Below the pieces are notes generated by a model. That model was not told the origin of the DNA and made no database searches. It saw nothing but the letters and a program-made list of their open reading frames with translations. A stretch of 64,000 nt of DNA, taken from assembly GCA_002410925.1 (NCBI GenBank), contig DHPR01000033.1, positions 213,084 through 277,083 on the forward strand, given 5' to 3'. The stretch comes from UBA5359 sp002410925 [NCBI: bacterium UBP13_UBA5359]. GTDB lineage: Bacteria > UBP13 > UBA5359. Both the position numbers and the translations under genes were made by a program. Shown in pieces: positions 16,773 to 24,955 of this stretch; the stretch's first letter is position 1; each line of letters starts with the position of its first letter.

Positions 16773-16817
16773 CAGCCGGTAACCCGCTTGTTTACTGGGC
16801 TGCCGGCTGGCTTTTTC
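16773..16817 (+). terminator. Terminator after the transposase remnant
   Basis: CAGCCGG (16773-16779) pairs with CCGGCTG (16803-16809), followed by GCTTTTT on the plus strand. Confidence 0.65.
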
Positions 16818-16840
16818 TCTGTTTTACTGTAAAAGTTAAG

Positions 16841-16869
16841 ATATTACTACATTTTTACCTATTGGCAAC
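16841..16869. repeat. Direct repeat flanking the mobile island, copy 2
   Basis: ATATTACTACATTTTT (16841-16856), five diverged bases, TTGGCAAC (16862-16869). It overlaps the stop codon of the next minus-strand gene and holds a second copy of the tRNA-Arg promoter elements. Confidence 0.75.
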
Positions 16870-17944
16870 TGGAGACTTGGTGACTGACGGCAAGAAAATA
16901 TGCACCATATTCATCACCCAGCATTTCAAGCATTCTAAGCTGCGATATAATAAATGAAACCGTAGATTCCGCTCCCTGGTTGAGATTGGGGCCTTTGGCT
17001 GTCAATCCATCATAGCAGCCGCCGGTTAGGGGATCGTACATTTTAGTGAAAAGCACATTATTGCCGGTAAACCACTGAAAGGAGATATCTGCCAAGCGTT
17101 TGTAAGCAATATCGCCGGTCAACTCATAAGCTTCACAATAAGCCAAGACAGACATCATGGCATCCACCGGCTGGTGATCAAAGACTGCTTTAATGCCGCC
17201 ACGCGAATACCAGCCGTCGCAGCCTACCATCTCCAGCATGGCGCCGGGTATGGTGACCTCACTCAGAAAATCCAGGCTTTCATAGGCCGTCTTCAGTGCC
17301 TTGCCGTCGCCTATGGCGTTTCCTGCTACCAGCAGGCAATACGGCAACAGGCCGTTGGAATAGGCCATAATATTCTCAAACCATCTCCATTTGTAATCAC
17401 ATGTCCTGACATATTCGCTTATCAGAATATTGATGCTCCGCTCTATCTCCTTGTTAACCATTATGTCTGCCCATTCGGATTCAGCAAAGTGGCTCAGCCC
17501 CACCAGCGCATAGGCGTTTCCCCGCAATGATTTCAGTTCTTTCAACCTGGGTCTGGCCTTTTCAAAGATATGCCAGGCCAACAGCCGCACTCTGTCAGGC
17601 AGATTGGATGCTAAAACGTAGCCCAGGGACCATATAACCCTGCCGAAACAATCCTCTGAGCCATGCTCATCCAGAAACTCCCGACCAAAGCTCATAAAGT
17701 TATGAAAACGTCCATCGGGCATCTGGGCGTGATGCAAATAGGAGATATAGACTGTCAAAATATCCATACAGGATTCGTCTCCGCTGATTTCGTAATCTTT
17801 GGCAGCCGCCAGCAGGGCTCTGGAGTTGTCATCAGTACAGTAGCCGTGATACCGGTGGGGCACAGAATATTTAGCATGCTGAAAGATACCTGTGTCGTCG
17901 GTAAGGGTGCGCATATGCTCCATATTTATTTTTAAATATGTCAT
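16859..17944 (-). CDS. Putative alpha/alpha-barrel carbohydrate-active protein
   Basis: A 361-aa soluble protein rich in repeated helical hairpins with aromatic and acidic residues (HAKYSVPHRYHGYCTDDNSR near the N terminus, YKWRWFENIMAYSNGLLPY, NLNQGAESTVSF near the C terminus). This is the layout of (alpha/alpha)6-toroid glycosidases and epimerases. The upstream neighbour is a GT4 glycosyltransferase whose stop overlaps a possible earlier ATG (ATGA), 21 bases upstream. The start used here has GGGAG 8 bases upstream. Substrate unknown. The stop codon lies in direct-repeat copy 2, so the C terminus may have been altered by the insertion. Confidence 0.72.
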   Translation of the reverse strand: MTYLKINMEHMRTLTDDTGIFQHAKYSVPHRYHGYCTDDNSRALLAAAKDYEISGDESCMDILTVYISYLHHAQMPDGRFHNFMSFGREFLDEHGSEDCFGRVIWSLGYVLASNLPDRVRLLAWHIFEKARPRLKELKSLRGNAYALVGLSHFAESEWADIMVNKEIERSINILISEYVRTCDYKWRWFENIMAYSNGLLPYCLLVAGNAIGDGKALKTAYESLDFLSEVTIPGAMLEMVGCDGWYSRGGIKAVFDHQPVDAMMSVLAYCEAYELTGDIAYKRLADISFQWFTGNNVLFTKMYDPLTGGCYDGLTAKGPNLNQGAESTVSFIISQLRMLEMLGDEYGAYFLAVSHQVSSCQ

Positions 17945-17961
17945 TGTTCTCTCCCTGCAAA

Positions 17962-19203
17962 TCATATCTTGCTTTTCAGCCTCCTGCTAATCATTCTTTC
18001 GTTGAGACGACTGGAGAAACTTAGAATGCGATCAAAGAGATCCAGATAATCAATGGCTACATTATGCCAGCTCATCTTTCGACCGTATTTAAAGGTCTTC
18101 AGTTCCATTTGCTGGCGTAATTCCGAAGATCCAAGGATATTGCAAACACACTCGGCAATCCCATCCGGATACTCAAACTCAGTCAACAGGCCTCTGCCGT
18201 TGGCCAATACCTCGCGTGCATAGAGATACGGCGTGGAGACTATGGCTTTTCCTGCTCCTACGGCGTAGGCCAGGGCGCCGCTGCATATCTGATCCTTGCT
18301 CAGATACGGCGTGACATAGACATCGGTGGCCAGCAGATAATCCACCAGCTCTTTCTTTGTCATGTAGCGGTTATTGAAGCGTACATGATTGATAAGTCCA
18401 TTATCATGTACCTTCTGCAGCAGCATATCTCGGTAGTTCTCTCCTTCGTGTCGCCGAACACCTGGATGCGTTTGCCCCAGGATTAGATAAATGATGTCCG
18501 GGTGTTTATCCACAATAGCCGGCAAAGCATCAATAACGTGTTCTATGCCTTTTCCTCTATTAATCAGGCCGAAGGTAGACATTATGGTCTTCGTTCCCAA
18601 TCCGAGACGTTTCTTGACCGGCATTGACGGCCAGCGATGGACATTGGGTACGCCATGCGGGATAAGATACATTTTATCGGCATCCAGGCCGTAATCATTG
18701 AAGAGTATCTCGGCACCTTTCTTGACCATGACCACCAATGCCTGGCTATGATAATTTATTTTTTGAACAATATCGCGCATTTTAGGTGCGGGATTAGGCA
18801 ATACCGTATGAAGCGTAGTTACCACCGGCTTACGCAAATGCTTCAGCATAGTAAGGAGATATTCGCCGTATTCACCTCCAAATATACCGAATTCATGCTG
18901 AATATTAATCAGGTCTACATTAGATTTATTCAGCGCCTCAGCGGCTGTTATGTAAGCCTGCTCATCGGAGCTATCCACCTGAATAAAGACCTTATCGCCG
19001 TAAGCATATATGGCTCCCCGATCATTCATGGCTACAATTCTGGATTTGGAGAAGGGCGTAAATTTGTCAATCTCGCTGGTCAGGTCCTGAGTAAAGGTGG
19101 CTATGCCGCACTCGCGAGGTGGGTATGTTCCCACATAGGCGACATGCACCCTGTTCAGAACAGAATACAAAAACTTAAACATGCTCAGATCTTCAACGCT
19201 CAT
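17962..19203 (-). CDS. GT4-family glycosyltransferase
   Basis: A 413-aa GT-B enzyme. The N-terminal fold starts VAYVGTYPPRECGIATFTQDL, the glycine-rich acceptor loop. NIQHEFGIFGGEYGEY and TLHTVLPNP follow, then in the C-terminal domain FGLINRGKGIEHVIDALP and the nucleotide-sugar region around QICSGALAYAVGAGKAIVSTPY. Donor and acceptor cannot be read from sequence. Three bases separate it from the phosphohexomutase upstream, so the two and the alpha/alpha protein form one operon, possibly making or remodelling a glucoside or mannoside. Confidence 0.88.
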   Translation of the reverse strand: MSVEDLSMFKFLYSVLNRVHVAYVGTYPPRECGIATFTQDLTSEIDKFTPFSKSRIVAMNDRGAIYAYGDKVFIQVDSSDEQAYITAAEALNKSNVDLINIQHEFGIFGGEYGEYLLTMLKHLRKPVVTTLHTVLPNPAPKMRDIVQKINYHSQALVVMVKKGAEILFNDYGLDADKMYLIPHGVPNVHRWPSMPVKKRLGLGTKTIMSTFGLINRGKGIEHVIDALPAIVDKHPDIIYLILGQTHPGVRRHEGENYRDMLLQKVHDNGLINHVRFNNRYMTKKELVDYLLATDVYVTPYLSKDQICSGALAYAVGAGKAIVSTPYLYAREVLANGRGLLTEFEYPDGIAECVCNILGSSELRQQMELKTFKYGRKMSWHNVAIDYLDLFDRILSFSSRLNERMISRRLKSKI

Positions 19204-19205
19204 AA

Positions 19206-20651
19206 TTAAATCTCGAGTGCTATCGGCTCAATGGTAGCCTCCGCCCCGATCATCTCCCCCCCTGCATCTAATAATTCTTGTGTCTCCGCTATATCACCGG
19301 CCTCTGCATAAACTTTGACAATGGGCTCCGTAACAGATGCTCTTATCAGAAGCCAGTTACCATTACGCATAATGTATTTTATACCGTCTTCCATCCTTAC
19401 GTCGTCAACCTTGGCGCCGGCAATAATACCGGGAGCTCTGGCTCTCAAGTCATCTATCAAAGTATCCCTTGTCTGTACATGAAGGCTGCGTTTATCATAA
19501 TAAAGAGCGCCGAATTCATCATAAAGGCTGTTCAGCAGCTTGGCTATCGTACGGTGTTCCATGGCCATCATCTCGGTCAGCATCAGAGCGGAAAGCAGGC
19601 CGTCTCGCTCCGGTATATGGTTTTTGAAGCTGTATCCGCCGCTCTCCTCGCCGCCTATAAGAAAATCCTCTTCCAGCATGAACGCGGTTATATTTTGAAA
19701 GCCTGCCGTCGTTTCACGTACCTTCAAAGCCAACACCCTGGCGATTTTATCTATCATAGAGGTGACGGCTGCTGTTTTTACCACTATACCGTTCCACCTT
19801 TTATTTCTGATAAGATGAAGCAGCAGCAAAGGGAATATCTGCTGCGGCGATATATATCCACCCCAGTTATTCATTACGCCCAGATGATCTGCATCACCGT
19901 CGACAGCAAAGCCTACCACAGCCTCGCTTTTCTTCATTTCCAGAGAGAGCTCTTCCAGGTTACGGGCAATAGGTTCGGGATTCACACCTGCAAAGATGGG
20001 ATTAAGATCTTCCCTTATGTTATAAACCATGCAACCGGCACGATTCAGCAGACCCGATAGATAGCCTATCCCAGCGCCATGCATAGAATCGGTCACTATG
20101 GCGGGCGCAAATGATTTTATGGCATCCGTATCCACCAGACTCAGCAGATGATTAAGATATTCCTTGTCGCCATTTTCAATCACTACCTTACCACTCTCTA
20201 TGGCTTCTACTATGGAGGTGCGTTTGACATCTTCATCCCGCAAAGCGGCTATCTTTTCTCCAATACGGTGCATCATATCCGCTGATGCGGGACCGCCATA
20301 GGATGCTTTAAACTTAATTCCATTAAAGCGGGGAGGCTTATGGCTGCCGGTTACCACCACCCCGCCACTCAATTGATCACTCTTTACCAGATATGAAATC
20401 AATGGCGAAGGACAGGCGGCATAATAATGATTGACACGGATATCGTTGGCTGCCAGAACCTCGCTTATCGCTTCAGCAAAGTTGTCGGAAAGAAAGCGGG
20501 TATCATAACCTACAGCTATTTTAATCTCTTCTTCTACTCTCTCCTTGAGATACTCTGCAATCCCCTGTGCCACCAGACGCACGTTATCGAAGGTGAATTT
20601 ATCTGCGATTACAGCTCTCCAGCCATCGATACCAAACTCTATCCCTTTCAT
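19206..20651 (-). CDS. Phosphoglucomutase/phosphomannomutase family
   Basis: Alpha-D-phosphohexomutase of 481 aa that moves phosphate between C6 and C1 of a hexose. Domain 1 begins IEFGIDGWRAV. The catalytic serine is in VVTGSHKPPRFNG (S103), a variant of the usual TASHNPP. The metal loop reads DGDADH where DGDADR is usual. GGEESGGYSF is the sugar-binding loop. Start is the ATG with AGGAGG 4 bases upstream. A 24-bp perfect palindrome lies 17 bases before the start. Confidence 0.9.
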   Translation of the reverse strand: MKGIEFGIDGWRAVIADKFTFDNVRLVAQGIAEYLKERVEEEIKIAVGYDTRFLSDNFAEAISEVLAANDIRVNHYYAACPSPLISYLVKSDQLSGGVVVTGSHKPPRFNGIKFKASYGGPASADMMHRIGEKIAALRDEDVKRTSIVEAIESGKVVIENGDKEYLNHLLSLVDTDAIKSFAPAIVTDSMHGAGIGYLSGLLNRAGCMVYNIREDLNPIFAGVNPEPIARNLEELSLEMKKSEAVVGFAVDGDADHLGVMNNWGGYISPQQIFPLLLLHLIRNKRWNGIVVKTAAVTSMIDKIARVLALKVRETTAGFQNITAFMLEEDFLIGGEESGGYSFKNHIPERDGLLSALMLTEMMAMEHRTIAKLLNSLYDEFGALYYDKRSLHVQTRDTLIDDLRARAPGIIAGAKVDDVRMEDGIKYIMRNGNWLLIRASVTEPIVKVYAEAGDIAETQELLDAGGEMIGAEATIEPIALEI

Positions 20652-20667
20652 TTTACCTCCTGAAAAC

Positions 20668-20691
20668 AAAGCGATATTATAATATCGCTTT
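20668..20691. promoter_or_regulatory. 24-bp perfect palindrome upstream of the phosphohexomutase operon
   Basis: AAAGCGATATTA / TAATATCGCTTT, uninterrupted. It could be an operator of a dimeric repressor or a leader hairpin. It overlaps a TATAAT-like hexamer on both strands. Confidence 0.55.
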
Positions 20692-20889
20692 AAGAATCTA
20701 CTCCATATACCTGGAATACACTTTTAGTTAATGGTGCCCTACAACATATCTGAAATATACCCACAGCTACGATTTTTTAAACATCTTGCAGGCGCTTGCC
20801 AGCCTGGGCAGGGTTTTCAACTTTTTTTCTTACTCAGCAGCCATAGAAAGGCACTATATATATAGTGCCGAATAAGACTTTAAAGAGGA

Positions 20890-20917
20890 TTTTACTGCTT
20901 TCCCATAGAACTATAAT
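20890..20917 (+). promoter_or_regulatory. Candidate promoter of the ABC ATPase
   Basis: TTTTAC (20890-20895), 16 bases, perfect TATAAT (20912-20917), about 80 bases upstream of the start. The rest of the divergent intergenic region (20692-20889) shows no gene. Confidence 0.5.
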
Positions 20918-20998
20918 ATGTTAAAATATTGAACGTATTGTACATTCTATATTTATTTGTTTTTGCAAGAGAACGGATTACTTGAGGGGGGCACTTTA

Positions 20999-22099
20999 AT
21001 GTCAGAGGTTATCTTAAAAAATGTTACCAAGAATTTTGGTAGCGTAACAGCCGTATCCGACGTCAATCTTGAGATAAAAGATAAGGAGTTTCTCGTTTTA
21101 GTAGGGCCTTCCGGTTGCGGCAAGACTACCTGCCTTAGAATGGTTGCCGGCCTGGAAGAGATCACCAGCGGAGAGATCTATATTGGGGATACTCTGGTAA
21201 ACCACATACCGCCCAAGGACAGAGATATCGCCATGGTCTTTCAGAACTACGCCCTTTACCCGCACATGAGTGTCTATGACAACATGGCATTCGGTTTGAA
21301 ACTCAGAAAATATAGCAAAGCAGATATCAAGCAGAAAGTATATAATGCGGCTGAAATATTGGGCATACAGCATCTGCTGAATCGTAAACCCAAAGAGCTT
21401 TCCGGCGGACAGCGCCAGCGTGTTGCTCTTGGGCGAGCCATTGTCCGTGAGCCGAAGGTCTTTCTCATGGATGAGCCTCTTAGCAACCTCGATGCCAAGC
21501 TCAGAGTCCAGACTAGGGCGGAATTGATAAAGCTTCACCGCAGTTTAGGCATAACAACCATTTACGTCACGCACGATCAGACGGAAGCCATGAGCATGGG
21601 CGATAGAATTGTTATCATGCGCGATGGTGTCATCCAGCAAGTGGCATCTCCTTTGGAACTTTATAATGAACCCAGCAATATTTTTGTCGGTGGCTTCATC
21701 GGCAGCCCTGCCATGAACTTTCTTAACGGCAAGGTGGTTTCTAAAAATGGTATGATGGCCTTCGAGGGCGAAGGATTTTCGATTGGAGTTCCTGAAGAAT
21801 TCTTCGATCTGGCCAGAGGGTATATGGACCAGGAAGCTGTTCTGGGTATCAGGCCGGAAGATATTTACGATGCAAGCATTCTGGAAACACCACTTAATGA
21901 TTATCCTATCAAGGCCGGTATTGAAGTGCTAGAACCTATGGGTTCACATGTCTTCCTCTATCTGAATATTGGCGGCAGCAATCTGACTGCTTCCGTAGAT
22001 GCAGGAACTTGTGCAAAGATGGGTACCATCTCTGATGTATACTTCGATATCTCTAAAATACGTCTCTTTGATAAGGAAACCGAAAGAGTTATATTCTAA
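20999..22099 (+). CDS. Sugar ABC transporter ATPase, MsmX/UgpC/MalK type
   Basis: A 366-aa ATPase of carbohydrate uptake family 1. Walker A GPSGCGKTT, signature LSGGQRQRVALGRA, Walker B VFLMDEPLSNLD, and a C-terminal regulatory domain (GIRPEDIY) are all present. The ATG used has GAGGGGGG 7 bases upstream; an earlier in-frame ATG adds 14 residues foreign to the family. No permease or binding-protein gene is nearby, so it probably energises several sugar transporters encoded elsewhere, as MsmX does. Confidence 0.93.
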   Translation: MSEVILKNVTKNFGSVTAVSDVNLEIKDKEFLVLVGPSGCGKTTCLRMVAGLEEITSGEIYIGDTLVNHIPPKDRDIAMVFQNYALYPHMSVYDNMAFGLKLRKYSKADIKQKVYNAAEILGIQHLLNRKPKELSGGQRQRVALGRAIVREPKVFLMDEPLSNLDAKLRVQTRAELIKLHRSLGITTIYVTHDQTEAMSMGDRIVIMRDGVIQQVASPLELYNEPSNIFVGGFIGSPAMNFLNGKVVSKNGMMAFEGEGFSIGVPEEFFDLARGYMDQEAVLGIRPEDIYDASILETPLNDYPIKAGIEVLEPMGSHVFLYLNIGGSNLTASVDAGTCAKMGTISDVYFDISKIRLFDKETERVIF

Positions 22100-22120
22100 G
22101 ATAGCGGTAAATGTTCTAAA

Positions 22121-22156
22121 AGAGGAGGACGGTGATTGCCGTCCTCCTCTTTTCTT
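22121..22156 (+). terminator. Terminator of the ABC ATPase
   Basis: AGAGGAGGACGG / CCGTCCTCCTCT with a 6-base loop, followed by TTTTCTT. A preceding AAA run makes it usable on the minus strand too, where the next gene converges. Confidence 0.9.
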
Positions 22157-22176
22157 ATTATTGACGCCTTTTCTTT

Positions 22177-22575
22177 CTACCTGTTGTATCTAGACCATGC
22201 CTGGTATCCTGGTAGGCGCATCTGAAAATTTCTATGCCATGTTCGAGCCACATCAATCTGTGTTGCAGCATTCGCTCTGGCATCGGCCGGCGTTACAGTA
22301 GCCAACATTACGCCATTGGCTACAATGACCGGCATTCCGTTTCTAGTAGATAGAGTTATTCTCTGCGATCGCAACGGAGCGCCGTTGATGACTGTAACCA
22401 TTCGTTTCCTGGTTTCCACGGCTCTTTGCAGAGGCGTCATACCGGCAGCAGAAACTCTATAGCGCAAGATAATCAGATCTTTCAGCCTGATATCATTGGG
22501 CGATGCGTCGCAACATTTAGATAAGACTGTAAAAAAGAGAACTGCTGTAATCAATAGAATAACAGCTTTTCTCAA
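22177..22575 (-). CDS. Exported protein of unknown function
   Basis: A TTG start preceded by GGAGG at 8 bases gives 132 aa. The N terminus RKAVILLITAVLFFTVLSKCC is a signal peptide or lipoprotein-like leader (cysteines at its end). The mature part contains VINGAPLRSQRITLSTRNGMPVI and ATVTPADARANAA, resembling short periplasmic domains found before some mechanosensitive channels, but I cannot name the family. The ribosome-binding site is buried in a perfect palindrome. Confidence 0.7.
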   Translation of the reverse strand: MRKAVILLITAVLFFTVLSKCCDASPNDIRLKDLIILRYRVSAAGMTPLQRAVETRKRMVTVINGAPLRSQRITLSTRNGMPVIVANGVMLATVTPADARANAATQIDVARTWHRNFQMRLPGYQAWSRYNR

Positions 22576-22583
22576 GCAAATCA

Positions 22584-22603
22584 CCTCCAGAAATTTCTGG
22601 AGG
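22584..22603 (-). promoter_or_regulatory. 20-bp perfect palindrome covering the ribosome-binding site
   Basis: CCTCCAGAAA / TTTCTGGAGG. Its downstream arm is the GGAGG of the exported protein at 22177-22575, so in RNA the ribosome-binding site would be paired. Confidence 0.6.
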
Positions 22604-22658
22604 TTACTTACCCCATTGTACCAAATGCTAAACAAGATTACAGGCTGGCATGAGACTG

Positions 22659-23753
22659 CTATCCAGCGTTTGAATTCTCGGAGTCAGCCGTGGAGCAGGA
22701 TTTATTACCATCTGCTGTAAGAGCCGTCCGACGCTCTTTATATTGCCGGACATAGTGAATAATAATCGGCTTCAAGACCGCCGCTGCCGGTATGGCTACA
22801 AGAGCGCCAAGAATGCCGGCATAATGTCCGCCAATCATGACAGCTAAAATTATTAACAGTGGATCCAAGCCAACAGATCTTCCCAGAATAGTAGGCGCCA
22901 GTACATAGTTTTCAATTGCCTGAACAAACATATAAAAGCCGGCTATGCCAAGAGCAAAAAGCCAGCCCTTAGTGCTTAAGCCAAGCAAAACAGCCGGAAC
23001 AGCGGCCATTATAGGTCCTAAGCTGGGGATGACTTCCAACATTGCCGCTATCAGCCCCAGCACAAGAGCAAAGGGTATATCCATTATCAGCAGCCCCACG
23101 GTGGTTAAGAAGCCTATGCTGGCAATAAGAAGCAACTGTCCTGTTATATAATTCCCCAGGAGATTATTGGTAGCAACGGCCAGATCTATTATCTCATCTT
23201 TTCGCTTATCCGGTAGGATATAGACAAATGCATCCCACATTGCCGGACCGCTAAGCAACATAAAGAATGATAAAATGGGAATTATAATCAGGCCTGCAAT
23301 CCCCAGTACCCCGGACAACGCTTGTTGTAAAAGAGTGCTGAGTATGCTAGCCAATCTTGCAGCCATTTCTGAGGATGATAGAAATGGCTGCTGTCCTATA
23401 TTCAATCGCTGCAGCAAATTGCCGTAAACTTTTTGCAATCTGTTAAGGTAGTCGGGCAATTCAGCGGTAAATGTTATGAACTGCTTGCTTAGTGGCGGTA
23501 TTATCAGAAAAATCAAAAGTGCCATAACCAGTATTCCTATCAGATAGGATATCAGCACAGCTGCCAGTCTGGGTATTCCCCAGGATGTAAAGAGATTGAC
23601 CAGAGGTCTGAACACATAGGACAGAAGGGTCGCCATGGCAATCAGGAGAAGAACGCTCTTCAGAGAATAGATGATCCCGATGCCCAATAGCACACTGAAA
23701 AAGAGTGCTACCGCCCTGCCCCAGTTAGTTACCTCCATTCGTTCCAACGTCAT
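22659..23753 (-). CDS. AI-2E family transporter (PerM/YtvI-like)
   Basis: A 364-aa polytopic membrane protein with about eight hydrophobic segments. The family pattern is visible: SYVFRPLVNLFTSWGIPR near residue 45, GNYITGQLLLIASIGFLTTVGLLI, and the conserved P-rich ALVLGLIAAMLEVIPSLGPI and GHYAGILGALVAIPAAAV. Substrates in this family range from autoinducer-2 to ions and are not predictable. Confidence 0.9.
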   Translation of the reverse strand: MTLERMEVTNWGRAVALFFSVLLGIGIIYSLKSVLLLIAMATLLSYVFRPLVNLFTSWGIPRLAAVLISYLIGILVMALLIFLIIPPLSKQFITFTAELPDYLNRLQKVYGNLLQRLNIGQQPFLSSSEMAARLASILSTLLQQALSGVLGIAGLIIIPILSFFMLLSGPAMWDAFVYILPDKRKDEIIDLAVATNNLLGNYITGQLLLIASIGFLTTVGLLIMDIPFALVLGLIAAMLEVIPSLGPIMAAVPAVLLGLSTKGWLFALGIAGFYMFVQAIENYVLAPTILGRSVGLDPLLIILAVMIGGHYAGILGALVAIPAAAVLKPIIIHYVRQYKERRTALTADGNKSCSTADSENSNAG

Positions 23754-23824
23754 TGCCCAAAGAGATCTCCCAGTTAATTTAGCACAATTAATTTTATACC
23801 ATGAACAAATGAATGTAAAGCCAA

Positions 23825-23847
23825 AAGGCGGGAATGCAACCCGCCTT
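23825..23847 (-). terminator. Hairpin terminator after the BON protein
   Basis: AAGGCGGG / CCCGCCTT with a 7-base loop. The T-tract on the minus strand is short (TTTTGG), so termination may be partial. Confidence 0.5.
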
Positions 23848-23884
23848 CAAAATAACGTATCTCGGTATCTAGAGCTTTGTCTGC

Positions 23885-24100
23885 TTATCTGACGATAACC
23901 TCATTAACAACATCTTCTACCCCATCTACATCCCAAGCCAATTCAGATACCCTGTCCCTGCTATCCAAAGTATCCACTATGCCCCGCAAATAAACAATTC
24001 CATCCTCGGTATCAACGTTGATGTCAAAGACGTCCAACTGATCATCAGCAGCTATCTTTGCTTTTACTTTGGCATTTATGCTCAGATCATCCAAACTCAT
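23885..24100 (-). CDS. BON-domain protein
   Basis: 71 aa, a single BON domain with the pattern SINAKVKAKIAADDQL, VDTEDGIVYLRGIVDT and DVDGVEDVVNEV. BON domains bind membranes or polymers and occur in stress and secretin proteins. No signal peptide is seen. The ATG used overlaps the stop of a 53-aa membrane protein by one base (TGATG) and has GGAGGGAG upstream. Confidence 0.88.
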   Translation of the reverse strand: MSLDDLSINAKVKAKIAADDQLDVFDINVDTEDGIVYLRGIVDTLDSRDRVSELAWDVDGVEDVVNEVIVR

Positions 24101-24261
24101 CAACTCTCCCTCCTTTCTTTATAAATCCGTTTAGCTGTGAGTATACCCTTTATGCCCCAGGCTATCATGCCCAACCCTATCAGATATGCAAATATATCAG
24201 GAAATGTCAGAACCGTTATACCCAGGGCCAAAAAAAACAAGGGTAAAAAATCTATCCTCAA
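24100..24261 (-). CDS. Small two-segment membrane protein (53 aa)
   Basis: A TTG-initiated frame with GGAG 11 bases upstream. It encodes RIDFLPLFFLALGITVLTF, a short turn, IFAYLIGLGMIAWGIKGIL, then a basic tail AKRIYKERRES. Two membrane segments fit a small inner-membrane protein. The stop overlaps the ATG of the BON gene, which strongly suggests coupled translation and a real gene. Confidence 0.6.
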   Translation of the reverse strand: MRIDFLPLFFLALGITVLTFPDIFAYLIGLGMIAWGIKGILTAKRIYKERRES

Positions 24262-24348
24262 AGCGATTCACGTCTCCTTTCGGATTTCATTTTACCCATG
24301 CAAGATGCACTTTAAACTATTCTTGTTTACCGGCTTTACCAGAAAGCG

Positions 24349-24804
24349 TTATCCCTTTTGACGTTCTTTTATGGCCCTGGCTATCTCCATATCGGCATCT
24401 CTCTTAGCCAGCGTCTCCCGTCGATCATAAAGCTTCTTTCCCTTGACCAGAGCCAGAGTAATCTTGGCCAGGCCGCGGTTGCTGATATATATTTTAAGAG
24501 GCACTAAAGAGAGCCCCTTCTCCTTGACCTTACCTGTAAGGCGCCTTATCTCCTCTTTGTGCAGCAGCAATTTTCTGCGTCTCAGTGTATCTACGTTATA
24601 GCGATTACCTGCTTCATACGGGCTGATGTGCATATTATAAATAAAGACCTCGTCGTTCTCTACCCCGGCATAACTGTCGCGTAGATTGACTTTGCTGTCA
24701 CGGATGGATTTTATCTCCGTTCCGGTTAAAACAATGCCTGCTTCAACTTCTTCCAAAATAAAGTAATCATGATAGGCCTTCCTGTTTGTTGCTACAACTT
24801 TCAT
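24349..24804 (-). CDS. smpB: SsrA-binding protein SmpB
   Basis: tmRNA partner in trans-translation, 151 aa. [48 protein letters not shown] and the C-terminal [16 protein letters not shown] tail are diagnostic. The ATG used has GAGGAG 5 bases upstream; an in-frame ATG seven codons earlier is less likely. The tmRNA gene itself is not in the window. Confidence 0.96.
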   Translation of the reverse strand: MKVVATNRKAYHDYFILEEVEAGIVLTGTEIKSIRDSKVNLRDSYAGVENDEVFIYNMHISPYEAGNRYNVDTLRRRKLLLHKEEIRRLTGKVKEKGLSLVPLKIYISNRGLAKITLALVKGKKLYDRRETLAKRDADMEIARAIKERQKG

Positions 24805-24955
24805 AATATCTCCTCGATTTATCAAGCAGCTTTTTCATTATTATAGCATGTTGTCCGCTATGAAGGATATGTTCTTTCCGGTATAGAAGTAATATACTAA
24901 TGGGTATACATAAAGCATGAACAGCCTGGAACCATAAGAAACGAGGGGCAGGATC

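Noticed and set aside
14965-16869. Integrative element using the 3' end of tRNA-Arg as attachment site
   Set aside because: The island lies on the 5' side of the tRNA, and the flanking repeat is the promoter, not the tRNA 3' end. No integrase is present in the island.
19278-20060. 260-codon plus-strand frame
   Set aside because: Antisense to the phosphohexomutase, whose catalytic motifs fix the coding strand.
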